From the NCBI GenBank assembly GCA_937996655.1, contig CALKUK010000012.1:1-64000 (forward strand): a DNA stretch of 64,000 nt. The letters are read 5' to 3'. Positions within the stretch are counted from its first letter, which is position 1. Every line of letters begins with the position of its first letter. Under the pieces are notes generated by a model. That model saw only the letters and a list, made by a program, of their open reading frames with translations. It searched no databases and was not told the DNA's origin. The translations under genes and the position numbers were made by a program. Origin of the DNA: an uncultured Sphingomonadaceae bacterium. Its GTDB lineage: Bacteria; Pseudomonadota; Alphaproteobacteria; Sphingomonadales; Sphingomonadaceae. Positions 1 to 8,410 of the stretch are shown here, one piece after another.

Positions 1-190
1 CATAGCCCGGGAAGAACTTGCGTTCCGACTGGACCTTCTTGCCGCGGCGGATTTCCGTCACGGTTTCCACCGGCACTTCAACCGAATCGACGAGCGCTTC
101 CAGGCCGAGGCGCTCCGCGTCTGCCAAAATCGCGTCGCGAACCTTGTTCTCAAAGCCCGAATAGGCGTGGATGATGTACCAGCGTGACAT
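1..190 (-). CDS. nusG: Transcription termination/antitermination protein NusG (3' end outside window)
   Basis: The 63 visible N-terminal residues begin MSRWYIIHAYSGFENKVRDA and continue with the NGN-domain pattern of NusG. NusG binds RNA polymerase, aids elongation, and couples it to Rho or to the ribosome. The ATG at 190 lies 19 bases after the secE stop on the same strand, the usual secE-nusG order ahead of ribosomal protein genes. The KOW domain lies beyond base 1 and cannot be checked. Confidence 0.95.
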   Translation of the reverse strand, partial: MSRWYIIHAYSGFENKVRDAILADAERLGLEALVDSVEVPVETVTEIRRGKKVQSERKFFPGY

Positions 191-209
191 AGTCTTCTTT
201 TCTTGTGCG

Positions 210-407
210 TCAGGAAGCGAGGCTGAGCAGCGTCTTCACGATCCAGCTGAACACCGAATCAACGCCGAGGAAAAACAAACCAAGGATTGTTGTCATGATA
301 ATCACCATGACAACGGTCATGCCGGTTTCACGCCCTGTCGGCCATGAAACCTTCGCCGTTTCGGCCCGGACCTGCCGGATGAACTCGCTTGGGCTGGTTT
401 TCGCCAT
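210..407 (-). CDS. secE: Preprotein translocase subunit SecE
   Basis: This 65-residue protein begins MAKTSPSEFIRQVRAETAKV and has the SecE signature: an amphipathic helix, the conserved SWPTGRET segment at about residues 21-28, and one transmembrane helix at about 31-52. It is the single-span form typical of alphaproteobacteria and stabilises SecY in the Sec translocon. The reading frame stays open upstream to 563, but the ATG at 407 gives the normal family length and start. It probably shares a transcript with nusG and follows tRNA-Trp on the same strand, a common bacterial arrangement. Confidence 0.95.
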   Translation of the reverse strand: MAKTSPSEFIRQVRAETAKVSWPTGRETGMTVVMVIIMTTILGLFFLGVDSVFSWIVKTLLSLAS

Positions 408-613
408 GAACCCGTTTCCGTCCTTCAAAACTTGTTTCGACAACAGGACCGCCACCGGAAAAACCGGCAAATGAGGAACCCTGATGTCGGGATGGGCCGC
501 CGATAGTCTGCTTTTGGCGGAAAAGCAAGCGTCGCATAGGGTTCGCGCGACAGCTTTGGACATAGGGCCAGTCCCCCTTGATTCGCCAAAGTGAAGTCAG
601 CGATTCGGGAAAC
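408..613. other. Intergenic region between tRNA-Trp and secE
   Basis: About 200 bases between the encoded CCA of tRNA-Trp and the secE start. The frame upstream of secE is open here but resembles no known protein. A secE-nusG promoter or a processing site after the tRNA would fit, but I see no convincing -35/-10 pair. Confidence 0.4.
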
Positions 614-689
614 TGGCAGGAGCGGAGGGACTCGAACCCACGGCCCTCGGTTTTGGAGACCGATGCTCTACCAACTGAGCTACGCTCCT
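614..689 (-). tRNA. trnW: tRNA-Trp (CCA)
   Basis: On the minus strand the sequence folds into a 76-nt cloverleaf. The acceptor AGGAGCG pairs with CGCTCCT, the D-arm contains AGCTCAGTTGGTAGAGC, the anticodon loop is CTCCAAA (anticodon CCA, tryptophan), the T-loop is TTCGAGT, the discriminator is G, and CCA is encoded. It lies upstream of secE-nusG on the same strand, its common location in bacteria. Confidence 0.97.
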
Positions 690-771
690 ATGGCCAGACG
701 GCGGCGCATAGCGAAGCGCCTAAGGCGGTGCAAGCAAAGACCGTCGCTTTTCGTCGCGCGGGCCCCAGGCA

Positions 772-3138
772 TCATGCGACAGCGCGGTCTCCCCGGCTAT
801 CAGCGAGCAAACGGCGCGCATCGGCCGCCGGCATGGGCCGACCGAACAAATAGCCCTGTATCTTGCGACAGCCGAGCTGGCAGATCATCCGGTATTCTTC
901 TTCGGTTTCGACCCCTTCTGCGGTCGTGACCATGCCCAGGCTGTTCGCCAGAGCGACGACGGCGCGGATGATCGCAAGGCTTTCCGGCGCATTGCGGGCG
1001 GCGCCCTGCACGAAGGAGCGATCGACCTTGATGGTGTTGAATTTGGTGCGCGACAGATAGCCGAGCGAGGAATAGCCGGTGCCAAAGTCGTCCAGCGCCA
1101 GCCGCACGCCCAGCGCCATCAACTGGTCGAGGATCTGGAGGGCCACCGTGCCTTCCCGCATGAACACGCTTTCGGTGACTTCGAGCTCCAGCCGTTGCGG
1201 CTGAAGGCCACTTTGCGACAGGGCCTGAACGACTGAGGTCACGAAATTAACGTCCGTCAGCTGCTCGGTGGAGACGTTGACGGCCACGCGGATGGTAGAG
1301 GGCCAGGTTGCCGCTTCGGCACAGGCGGTGCGCAGCACCCAATCGCCAATCGGAGCAATCAGGCGGGTGTCTTCTGCAACCGGCACGAATTTGGCGGGGG
1401 ACACGGGGCCCAGTTCCGGGTTAGTCCAGCGTAAAAGGGCCTCAAAGCTCTCCACCGCCCCTGTGTCCGCATTGACGACGGGTTGATAATGCACGTCAAA
1501 TTCGTTGCGTTCCAATGCCTTGCGCAATGCGATTTCGATCACGCGGCGTTCTTCGGCATGCACGTGCAGCTGCGGTTCATAACAATGGACAGCGCCACCG
1601 CCGACATCCTTGGACCGGTAGAGCGCCAAGTCTGCCGACCGAATCAGGGTCTCAACCGTGCGCCCGTCGCGCGGGCCGGTGGCGGTGCCGACACTGGCAC
1701 CGATATAGAGCGTGTGCTGGTCCACCTCGTAAGGGCGCGACAGCGTATCGATGATGTTCTGGGCAAATTTGGACAGGCGCTGTGGGTCGTTGGCGTCCTT
1801 GACGACGACAGCGAACTCATCGCCGCCCAGGCGACCGCAGACTTCATTGTCGGTCATGATTGAGCGCAGGCGTTCGGCCACACGCGTCAGCAGGCGGTCC
1901 CCCACCGGATGGCCCAGCGTATCGTTCACGGCCTTGAACCGGTCCAGATCAATCATCAGGAAGGCGCATCGGCCACGCCAGCGATCTGCCTCAACCATCG
2001 CGTCGCCCAGCGCTTCGGTGATGTGCAGACGGTTTGGGAGGCCGGTCAGCGTATCATAGCGCGCCATGCGGTTGATCTTGTCGGCAGACCGATGGGCTTC
2101 GGTCACATCGGAGCCAACACCGCGGAAGCCGAGGAAGGACCCTGAATCGTCAAATCGGGGAGAGGCCGAAAGTTCCCACCAGCGGGTTTCGCCTGCGACG
2201 TGCACCGGCAGGATGAGGTCGCTGAAGTTTTCACGGTTCTTAAACTTGTCGGCCAAAACGCGCAGCGCGGCTGAAAAATTGCCAGCCTCCCACGAATCGC
2301 CCGCAAGGATTTCAAGAATGGGTTTTGCTTCCAACTGTTCGGGCTGGAGGCCCAGCGCATAGGCAAAGCGGGGGGAGACATGCGTGAGGCTTTTTGAGGC
2401 GTCGATCTGCCACATCCAGTCCCCGCCTGATTCTTCGAATTCGCGCAGGAGAAGGCTAACGACCTCGTCCTTTTCGGCAAGCTCGCTTTCGACCGAGCGA
2501 TGCATTACGAAGTTGCGGCCATTGGCAAGGCAGCTGAGCATCAGCGCGCCGGAATAGGCAAGGGCTGTTCCGGAAATCAGCGGCATCCCTTCATACCACA
2601 TCATGGCGGAAAGGCTGATCCCGGTTACGGACAGGAAGGCCGCCGTTGCCATGGGCACAGCGGACAGTGCCACCGTCATCCCGGCCATCAATGCGGTCAG
2701 CACCGTCCAGATGCCGATCAGGCTTTCGGGCGAAGCCCCCGGGCCGAAGAGCAGCGGCGCGACGGCCCAGGCGGCAGCGCCGATCAGGGTAATTCCGGTT
2801 TCGCGGTGCAGGTCTGTGCTCGCGGCGATCACTGGGGTCCAGCCGCGTTCCCGCAGATGCGGCCAAGCAGAAACGGCTGCCATCACGACGGTGCCAAAGA
2901 ACCACAGGCTCAGCTTCAGCGGTGAAATGGACGATTTGAGCAACAGCAGCAGGACAATTGCGCCCAAAACCGAAATGACAAGGCGCGTGACGGCAAAGTG
3001 CTTCACCACAGCAAGCTGTGCGGCGCGCACAATCCCCCAATCGGTGCCTGCCGGCTCCGTAAAGCCAAGGATCGAGAGCCAACCGGGAACACCGGGTGCG
3101 GTGGAATGGGTGCTTTTGCGTCTCACGCCCAAGGGCAT
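772..3138 (-). CDS. Membrane GGDEF-EAL protein with PAS domain (c-di-GMP turnover)
   Basis: 788 residues. Several transmembrane helices lie between about 45 and 205, followed by a PAS-like domain at about 225-345, a GGDEF domain (intact GGDEF at 438-442, preceded by DTLTGLPNR) and an EAL domain from about 540 (EAL at 566-568, with DDFGTGYSSLGYL and a later AEGVETEEE). Both catalytic signatures look intact, so it may make and degrade cyclic di-GMP, although one activity usually dominates in such hybrids. The membrane part resembles MASE-type sensors, but no ligand can be inferred. The start is uncertain because no strong Shine-Dalgarno precedes it. It lies downstream of the acyl-AMP ligase on the same strand. 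Confidence 0.9.
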   Translation of the reverse strand: MPLGVRRKSTHSTAPGVPGWLSILGFTEPAGTDWGIVRAAQLAVVKHFAVTRLVISVLGAIVLLLLLKSSISPLKLSLWFFGTVVMAAVSAWPHLRERGWTPVIAASTDLHRETGITLIGAAAWAVAPLLFGPGASPESLIGIWTVLTALMAGMTVALSAVPMATAAFLSVTGISLSAMMWYEGMPLISGTALAYSGALMLSCLANGRNFVMHRSVESELAEKDEVVSLLLREFEESGGDWMWQIDASKSLTHVSPRFAYALGLQPEQLEAKPILEILAGDSWEAGNFSAALRVLADKFKNRENFSDLILPVHVAGETRWWELSASPRFDDSGSFLGFRGVGSDVTEAHRSADKINRMARYDTLTGLPNRLHITEALGDAMVEADRWRGRCAFLMIDLDRFKAVNDTLGHPVGDRLLTRVAERLRSIMTDNEVCGRLGGDEFAVVVKDANDPQRLSKFAQNIIDTLSRPYEVDQHTLYIGASVGTATGPRDGRTVETLIRSADLALYRSKDVGGGAVHCYEPQLHVHAEERRVIEIALRKALERNEFDVHYQPVVNADTGAVESFEALLRWTNPELGPVSPAKFVPVAEDTRLIAPIGDWVLRTACAEAATWPSTIRVAVNVSTEQLTDVNFVTSVVQALSQSGLQPQRLELEVTESVFMREGTVALQILDQLMALGVRLALDDFGTGYSSLGYLSRTKFNTIKVDRSFVQGAARNAPESLAIIRAVVALANSLGMVTTAEGVETEEEYRMICQLGCRKIQGYLFGRPMPAADARRLLADSRGDRAVA

Positions 3139-3198
3139 AAGCGCAAAAGGGTTAGCGTTCCGTAAGCACTATTCCCGTTTTTTAGAGCCGGATTGGCA

Positions 3199-4995
3199 TC
3201 AAGCCGCCAGCGCGTAGGGCTGGATTTCCCCCGACAGATAAAGGCGCCGGGCTTTTGCGCGGCTGAGCTTGCCAGAACTGGTGCGCGGCAGCGATCTTGG
3301 CGGGACCAGTTCGACCACACAATTCATGCCGGTGATAGAGCGGACCTTTTCGCGGATCGCCTCCCGCAATTTGGACCGTTCTTCGCCATCGGTGGTGCGG
3401 CAATGGACCAGCACGGCGGGCGATTCTTCGCCGCCTGGCATGGTGACCGAAAACGCCGCAATATCGCCCTGCTTAAATCCGGGAAGCTGCTCCACCGCCC
3501 ATTCGATATCCTGCGGCCAATGGTTTTTGCCATTGATGATGATCATGTCCTTGGCGCGGCCAACAACATACAGATATCCGCCCGACATATAGCCCATGTC
3601 GCCGGTGTTGAGCCAACCGTTCTGCAGGCAGGCATCGGTCGATTCCGGGTCGCGGAAATAGCTGTGCATGATCGACGGACCCGCGGTCCAGACCTGCCCG
3701 ATCTGTCGTTCGGCAAGCGGAGTGCCATCGTCACCGCGGATTTCAATCACCATGTCCCGGCACGGCTTGCCGCAGTTCACAATGGCGCGATAGCGTTGCG
3801 GACGGTCCCCCGGCCAGGCTTCACCTGACAACTCGGACTCTTCGACCAGCTCGACAATGATGCCTTCACCCGGCGGCATGATGGTCACGGCGAGTGTCGC
3901 TTCCGCCAGACCATAGCTTGGCAAAAACGCCTTGGAACTGAAGCCGGCTTCATGAAACGCATCGACAAAGCTCTGCATCACGTCTGGGCGGATCATGTCC
4001 GCACCATTGCCGGCAATGCGCCAGCCGGACAGGTCGAAACGTTCGGACACATGGCTCTGGCTTGAAATTCGGCGGGCGCAAATGTCATAGCCGAACGTCG
4101 GCGAATAGCTGATCGACGTGTCACCCAAGCGCGTGTTGCGGGTGACGAGATCAAGCCAAGCCAGCGGACGGCGGGCAAAATCTTCGGTCTTCATATAGTC
4201 GACCGACACCTGATTGGCGACGACTGACAGGAAGCAGCCGACCAAGCCCATGTCGTGATACCAGGGCAGCCAGGACACGCAGCGATCCGCGTCGTTCACT
4301 TCCATGCCATGGCCGTGTGCCGCCAGATTGTTGAGCAAGGCATGGTGGGTCACAGCGACGCCATGCGGGAAGCGGGTCGATCCGCTTGAATATTGAAGAT
4401 AGGCGATATCGTCTGTGGCGGCCGCAGGCAGCGGTGCTTCGATCGCGGGCTCGGCCCCAAAGGCTTCCCAGCTGATCGTCTCGGCACCGACGAGGCGCCC
4501 GGCATCTGGCGCCATATTTTCCAGTGATTCCGGATAGATGAGCAGCTTGGGCTCGGCGCTTTGCATCTGCACGGCCAGCTGATCCACATAGGAATCGCGG
4601 CCCCCAAAAGAGGTCGGTAGCGGCAGGGGCACCGGCCAGGCACCGGCATAGACCGTGCCAAAGAACAGCGCTGCAAATTCAGGAGATGTCTCTGCGATCA
4701 GGGCGATCCGGTCACCGGGGGCAACGCCCTTGGCGATCAGGCGGTAGGCCATGGCGAGCGCATCACGACGCAGTTCCGAAAACGGGTACGGCCTTGCCAG
4801 ATTGCCGCGCGGATCATGGAAATTGAGGCCGCGGACGCCCGTGGCGGCATAGTCCAGCGCTTCTCCAAGCGTTTGGAAATCTGACATGCGCCGGGGCAGG
4901 CTGTCCCGCGTTGGCGTGGCCTGGAGTGTCGACGTGGCCGGCGTCGTGGTGGTCCGGTCAAGGCTATCCTGCACGGAATATCCCCACTTCTTCAT
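3199..4995 (-). CDS. Fatty acyl-AMP ligase (AMP-dependent synthetase family)
   Basis: 598 residues. It is an adenylate-forming enzyme with the core motif YLQYSSGSTRFPHG (the P-loop-like GSTR), a later SYGLAEATLAV motif, the hinge region GYLYVVGRAKDMIIINGKN, and a C-terminal RTSSGKLSRAKARR containing the usual lysine. Length and motifs resemble fatty acyl-AMP ligases, which activate fatty acids and pass them to acyl carrier proteins rather than to CoA. No acyl carrier or polyketide gene lies next to it, so the acceptor is unknown. Possible roles are lipid or sphingolipid acyl supply, which is inference. The ATG at 4995 is preferred over 5043 because AAAGG lies a suitable distance upstream. A shorter start at MSDFQTLGEAL is possible. 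Confidence 0.85.
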   Translation of the reverse strand: MKKWGYSVQDSLDRTTTTPATSTLQATPTRDSLPRRMSDFQTLGEALDYAATGVRGLNFHDPRGNLARPYPFSELRRDALAMAYRLIAKGVAPGDRIALIAETSPEFAALFFGTVYAGAWPVPLPLPTSFGGRDSYVDQLAVQMQSAEPKLLIYPESLENMAPDAGRLVGAETISWEAFGAEPAIEAPLPAAATDDIAYLQYSSGSTRFPHGVAVTHHALLNNLAAHGHGMEVNDADRCVSWLPWYHDMGLVGCFLSVVANQVSVDYMKTEDFARRPLAWLDLVTRNTRLGDTSISYSPTFGYDICARRISSQSHVSERFDLSGWRIAGNGADMIRPDVMQSFVDAFHEAGFSSKAFLPSYGLAEATLAVTIMPPGEGIIVELVEESELSGEAWPGDRPQRYRAIVNCGKPCRDMVIEIRGDDGTPLAERQIGQVWTAGPSIMHSYFRDPESTDACLQNGWLNTGDMGYMSGGYLYVVGRAKDMIIINGKNHWPQDIEWAVEQLPGFKQGDIAAFSVTMPGGEESPAVLVHCRTTDGEERSKLREAIREKVRSITGMNCVVELVPPRSLPRTSSGKLSRAKARRLYLSGEIQPYALAA

Positions 4996-5102
4996 GGCGT
5001 TGGCCTTTGGCTCAAGCGCGCGTTGCAATCCCATTCGCGACAAAAGTAGCGAACACTTTCATTCCTGCCGGACTATGGCACAATTTGGGCCGGACATACG
5101 AC

Positions 5103-5639
5103 ATGAAACGATTCACCGCATCTAAACCACTTAATAACTCGGATTTGCGTCAATTCGCGCTGACTTATGTCAGTCGATACGCCACGTCCCGGCATAAGCT
5201 TGCCACTTATCTCCGGCGCAAAATTCGGGAACGTGGTTGGGCGGAAGACGAAGCGCCGCCTGTCGACGCTCTGGTGAGCGAGCTTGCGGAAAGCCGATTT
5301 GTCGATGATCGCGCCTATGCCGAGATGAAGGCCGGCGGCTTGTCCCGTAGGGGTTATGGTCCAAGGCGGGTCAGGCAAGCGCTTGATGCGGCGGGGATTG
5401 CGGAGAGCGATGCAGCAGAGGCTTTGATGGGCGTGGAGACGGACAGCGAGGCTGCTGCGCTCGCTTATGCCAAAAGACGACGCCTCGGCCCCTTCTCTCC
5501 CCACCCCGATGACGCGGATCATCGCCGCAAGGCCATGGCCGCAATGCTGCGTGCCGGACATGAATACTTAACGGCGCGGCGAATTCTTGATTTGTCTCCG
5601 GAACTTGTCCAAGATGGTGACGCGTTGTCAGAACGATAA
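5103..5639 (+). CDS. recX: Regulatory protein RecX
   Basis: 178 residues. It shows the three-helix-repeat RecX pattern: ALTYVSRYATSRHKLATYLRRKI, then LAESRFVDDRAYAEMKAGGLSRRGYGPRRVRQAL, then a third repeat near the C terminus. RecX binds RecA filaments and modulates recombinase activity. recA is not adjacent, which is common in this group. The ATG at 5103 matches the family start; the open frame continues upstream from 4911 but there is antisense to the acyl-AMP ligase gene. It is divergent from that ligase. Confidence 0.88.
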   Translation: MKRFTASKPLNNSDLRQFALTYVSRYATSRHKLATYLRRKIRERGWAEDEAPPVDALVSELAESRFVDDRAYAEMKAGGLSRRGYGPRRVRQALDAAGIAESDAAEALMGVETDSEAAALAYAKRRRLGPFSPHPDDADHRRKAMAAMLRAGHEYLTARRILDLSPELVQDGDALSER

Positions 5640-5719
5640 GGTCGCACAATAAGTTTCTGGCGCGGCAGTGGAACAGGTGGGTGCCGTTTAGTTGTGCGAG
5701 GCCGTGTGATGACAACAAA

Positions 5720-6277
5720 ATGCCGGGCTCCGAAATGACGGAGGAGAGGCAAGAAGGGGCGGGCGACGAAACCCAGCGCGTTGAAGGCCATGTGAAATGG
5801 TTCGACGCGACCCGGGGCTTTGGTTTTGTCGTTCCCGACGACACTGATATCGGAGATGTCCTTCTGCATTTTTCCGTTCTGCGCGAACATGGCCGCAGGA
5901 CCCTGCCCGAAGGTGCGCGGGTGACGTGTGAAGTCGCCCTTGGTCAGCGCGGATTACAGGCGACGCGCCTGCTCGCTTTTGATCTCAGTTCAGCGACCAT
6001 TCCCGAGGAAACAGACCGCGCGCCAAAGCGCAGTCGCGGGGCTGATCTTCCTGATGTGGACAATGCAGGCCCGTTTGAGCCTGTGGCCGTCAAATGGTTT
6101 AACCGCCCCAAAGGCTATGGATTTCTGGTTCGTTCAGAGGACGGCGCGGACATCTTCGTCCATATGGAAACCCTCCGGCGGGCCGGGATAATCGACGTCA
6201 TGCCGGAAGATGCGCTTGAAGCCCGACTTGTGAGCAGTGATAAGGGCTTTCTTGCAGTCGAGGTAAAACGTTCATGA
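5720..6277 (+). CDS. Protein with two cold-shock domains
   Basis: About 185 residues with two cold-shock OB folds. The first, VEGHVKWFDATRGFGFVVPD, starts near residue 18. The second, PVAVKWFNRPKGYGFLVRS, starts near residue 105 and includes DIFVHMETL. Each carries the RNP1-like aromatic motif that binds single-stranded nucleic acid. Double-domain CspA-family proteins are common in alphaproteobacteria and probably act as RNA chaperones. The linker is charged and probably flexible. Starts at 5681, 5720 and 5735 are all in frame; 5720 is a compromise. The stop overlaps the start of the next gene by four bases (ATGA), suggesting translational coupling. Confidence 0.88.
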   Translation: MPGSEMTEERQEGAGDETQRVEGHVKWFDATRGFGFVVPDDTDIGDVLLHFSVLREHGRRTLPEGARVTCEVALGQRGLQATRLLAFDLSSATIPEETDRAPKRSRGADLPDVDNAGPFEPVAVKWFNRPKGYGFLVRSEDGADIFVHMETLRRAGIIDVMPEDALEARLVSSDKGFLAVEVKRS

Positions 6278-6741
6278 CTCTGTTTCGGGCGCTGGCCGCG
6301 CTCTTGCTCTTGCTTCCCGCAGCTTGTCAGGCCGGGAGCCGGGACGTCACTCAAGCCGCCAGTGGCCTTTCGGTCGTCGGGCTCGACATCCGGTCCGGCG
6401 ATGGCAAGGTTCATTCCTTCCAAGTGGAGGTCGCCCGGTCGGAAAGCGAACAGGCGCGCGGACTGATGTTCCGCGGCGCGCTGGCCGCCGATGCCGGCAT
6501 GATCTTCCCGATGAGCCCGCCGCGCCCGGCCAGCTTTTGGATGAAGAACACCATCATCCCGCTCGATATGATCTTCGTTCGGCCCGATGGGACGATTGCC
6601 CGTATTGCGGCGGAAACCGTACCCTATTCGTTAGAGCCTGTTGATTCGGGCGAACCTGTGTCCGCCGTGCTGGAAATTGCAGGCGGCCGCGCGGCGGAAC
6701 TTGGCATTTCGGAAGGCGACAAGGTGCATTGGCCCCGCTAG
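6274..6741 (+). CDS. DUF192 family exported protein
   Basis: 155 residues. The N terminus MTLFRALAALLLLLPAACQAG is a signal peptide with a lipobox-like LPAAC, so this may be a lipoprotein. The rest is DUF192: SEQARGLMFRGAL, GMIFPMSPPRPASFWMKNT, IPLDMIFV and a C-terminal GDKVHW. The molecular function of the family is not settled. The gene overlaps the cold-shock gene by four bases, a pairing often seen in alphaproteobacteria. Confidence 0.88.
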   Translation: MTLFRALAALLLLLPAACQAGSRDVTQAASGLSVVGLDIRSGDGKVHSFQVEVARSESEQARGLMFRGALAADAGMIFPMSPPRPASFWMKNTIIPLDMIFVRPDGTIARIAAETVPYSLEPVDSGEPVSAVLEIAGGRAAELGISEGDKVHWPR

Positions 6742-6783
6742 CGCCCGTTGCATCGCACGCTGCAAAGTCGTAACGGACCGGCC

Positions 6784-7185
6784 ATGGGCGTTTTCAAAAA
6801 CATCTTCACATGGTGGGAAGGTCAGACCTTCGGCACCTGGCTCCACACCCGGACAAGCGGCGTGCGCATCGGCGAAGACGCCGAAGGCAACACCTATTGG
6901 CAGGCAAAAAAGATGGAACCCGCCGGGCATCACCGCCGCTGGGTCACCTATGCTGGCAATAATGACGCCAGCCGCGTGCCGCCGGAATGGTTTGGCTGGC
7001 TGCACAATACGATTGATGCGCCGCCATCCGAAAGCCTGCCACCGCCGCGGGCCTGGGAAGCTGAGCCGCAGCCCAATTTGACCGGAACGCCCAACGCCTA
7101 TCGCCCGATGGGCGCGCTGGAATCCGGTGGGCGCCGCGCCGGCGCGACCGGCGATTATGAGGCATGGAGCCCGGACGCCGCGTGA
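6784..7185 (+). CDS. NADH:ubiquinone oxidoreductase subunit NDUFA12 family protein
   Basis: 133 residues starting MGVFKNIFTWWEGQTFGTWL. The conserved block HHRRWVTYAGNNDASRVPPEWFGWLH is characteristic of the NDUFA12/B17.2 accessory subunit that alphaproteobacterial complex I shares with mitochondria. The remaining nuo genes are not in the window, which is normal because this subunit is encoded separately. Its stop codon overlaps the probable GTG start of the DUF2155 gene. Confidence 0.92.
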   Translation: MGVFKNIFTWWEGQTFGTWLHTRTSGVRIGEDAEGNTYWQAKKMEPAGHHRRWVTYAGNNDASRVPPEWFGWLHNTIDAPPSESLPPPRAWEAEPQPNLTGTPNAYRPMGALESGGRRAGATGDYEAWSPDAA

Positions 7186-7865
7186 AGCGCGCAGCCGTCT
7201 GGACGGGTGCCGCGCTCCTGACCGGGCTCGTTGCCTGGCAGGCGGCTTCTGCCTTGCAGGACACACCGGAGGCCCCCGCAGCGACGGCCCCGGTTTCCGA
7301 TCCTGCGGCCCCGGCCACCCCGCCAACAGCTTCGACAGAATCGACATCGGCCCCTTCAAAACCTCAGGCGTCAGCCGCCCTGCCCGAGAGCCGCGCAGTC
7401 ACGCCCATGGCGGAACGGGTGGCGACCATCGGTGTGCTTAACAAACGCAACGGCCTGTCGCGGGATCTGACGATGAAGCCCGGCGAGGCGGTGCGCATCG
7501 GGGATCTGGTGGTCCGCCTGCGGGCCTGCGAAGCGACGGCCCCTTGGGAGCCGGAACGCTGGACCGGGGCCTTTGTGCAAGTCATCACGCGTGAGACGCG
7601 TACCAGATGGCGCAAGACCTTTTCCGGCTGGCTTTATAAGGAAAGCCCGTCGATCAACGTCGTCGAGCACCCGATTTACGACGTGTGGGTCAAGGCCTGC
7701 AAAATGCGGCATCCCGATATCGGGCCGGACACAATTGTGGCGCACGGTGATGAGTCGGGCGGGGCATCGGGGTCACGGTCCAAGGCCGCGAGATCAGCTG
7801 CAACGGGGGCCCCTGTCGCAGAGCCTTCCGTTCCCGACAGCGCGGTAGACAGCGCGACCGAATAG
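7182..7865 (+). CDS. DUF2155 domain-containing exported protein
   Basis: About 227 residues. A signal-like N terminus (AVWTGAALLTGLVAWQAASA) is followed by a Pro/Ala/Thr-rich spacer to about residue 70. The DUF2155 core is VATIGVLNKRNGLSRDLTMK, LRACEATAPWEPERWTGAFV, FSGWLYKESPSINVVEHPIYDVWVKAC. The family is alphaproteobacterial, lies beside NDUFA12 and has no defined function. GTG at 7182 overlaps the upstream TGA and is the likely start; ATG at 7164 is also in frame. The Ser/Ala-rich last 60 or so residues run antisense to the end of aat. Confidence 0.85.
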   Translation: MKRAAVWTGAALLTGLVAWQAASALQDTPEAPAATAPVSDPAAPATPPTASTESTSAPSKPQASAALPESRAVTPMAERVATIGVLNKRNGLSRDLTMKPGEAVRIGDLVVRLRACEATAPWEPERWTGAFVQVITRETRTRWRKTFSGWLYKESPSINVVEHPIYDVWVKACKMRHPDIGPDTIVAHGDESGGASGSRSKAARSAATGAPVAEPSVPDSAVDSATE

Positions 7866-8410
7866 TCATTCCGGCTGATTTCAATCGCGCCGAGTGATTG
7901 GAGATGGGGCGTCTGGAACTGGCAATCGAGCAGAGCGAACCCACCAACCTTCAGTCGTGCCACAAGGTGCGCCAGCGCGACTTTTGATGCGTCTGTCATC
8001 CGGCTGAACATGCTCTCACCGAAAAAGGCGCGGCCCAGCGATATGCCGTAGAGCCCGCCGACCAGCCGCCCTTCAAACCAGGTTTCAATCGAATGGGCGT
8101 GGCCGATCTGATGCAGCTGGAGCACGGCTTGTTCGATCTGGCTATTGATCCAGGTGCCCGGCCGGTCCTCGGTGGATTCCGCGCAGGCGGCGAGGACTTC
8201 GGGAAAAGCTCGGTTGATTGTCGTCCGGAACCGGCCGCTCCGGATCGTCTTGCGCAGCGACTTTGAAAGATGAAACCGATCGAGCGGGAGGATGCCCCGC
8301 TTGCGCGGCTCAACCCAGTAAATCTCATCGGCGTCGCGGTCATCGGCCATCGGAAAGACGCCGATGGCATAGGCTTTGAGCAGCATGTTCAGGTCAAGTG
8401 ACCCGCTCAC
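7676..8410 (-). CDS. aat: Leucyl/phenylalanyl-tRNA-protein transferase
   Basis: 244 residues. It contains the Aat core: LLKAYAIGVFPMADD near the start, WVEPRKRGILPLDRFHLSKSL, then WFEGRLVGGLYGISLGRAFFGESMFSR and LLDCQFQTPHLQSLGA. The enzyme adds Leu or Phe to proteins with N-terminal Lys or Arg, making them N-degron substrates for ClpS/ClpAP. The usual family end is near ISRNDYSVAL; the remaining 60-70 residues are an extension antisense to the DUF2155 gene. The GTG start at 8410 overlaps the parA-like stop by four bases. Confidence 0.92.
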   Translation of the reverse strand: MSGSLDLNMLLKAYAIGVFPMADDRDADEIYWVEPRKRGILPLDRFHLSKSLRKTIRSGRFRTTINRAFPEVLAACAESTEDRPGTWINSQIEQAVLQLHQIGHAHSIETWFEGRLVGGLYGISLGRAFFGESMFSRMTDASKVALAHLVARLKVGGFALLDCQFQTPHLQSLGAIEISRNDYSVALSTALSGTEGSATGAPVAADLAALDRDPDAPPDSSPCATIVSGPISGCRILQALTHTS

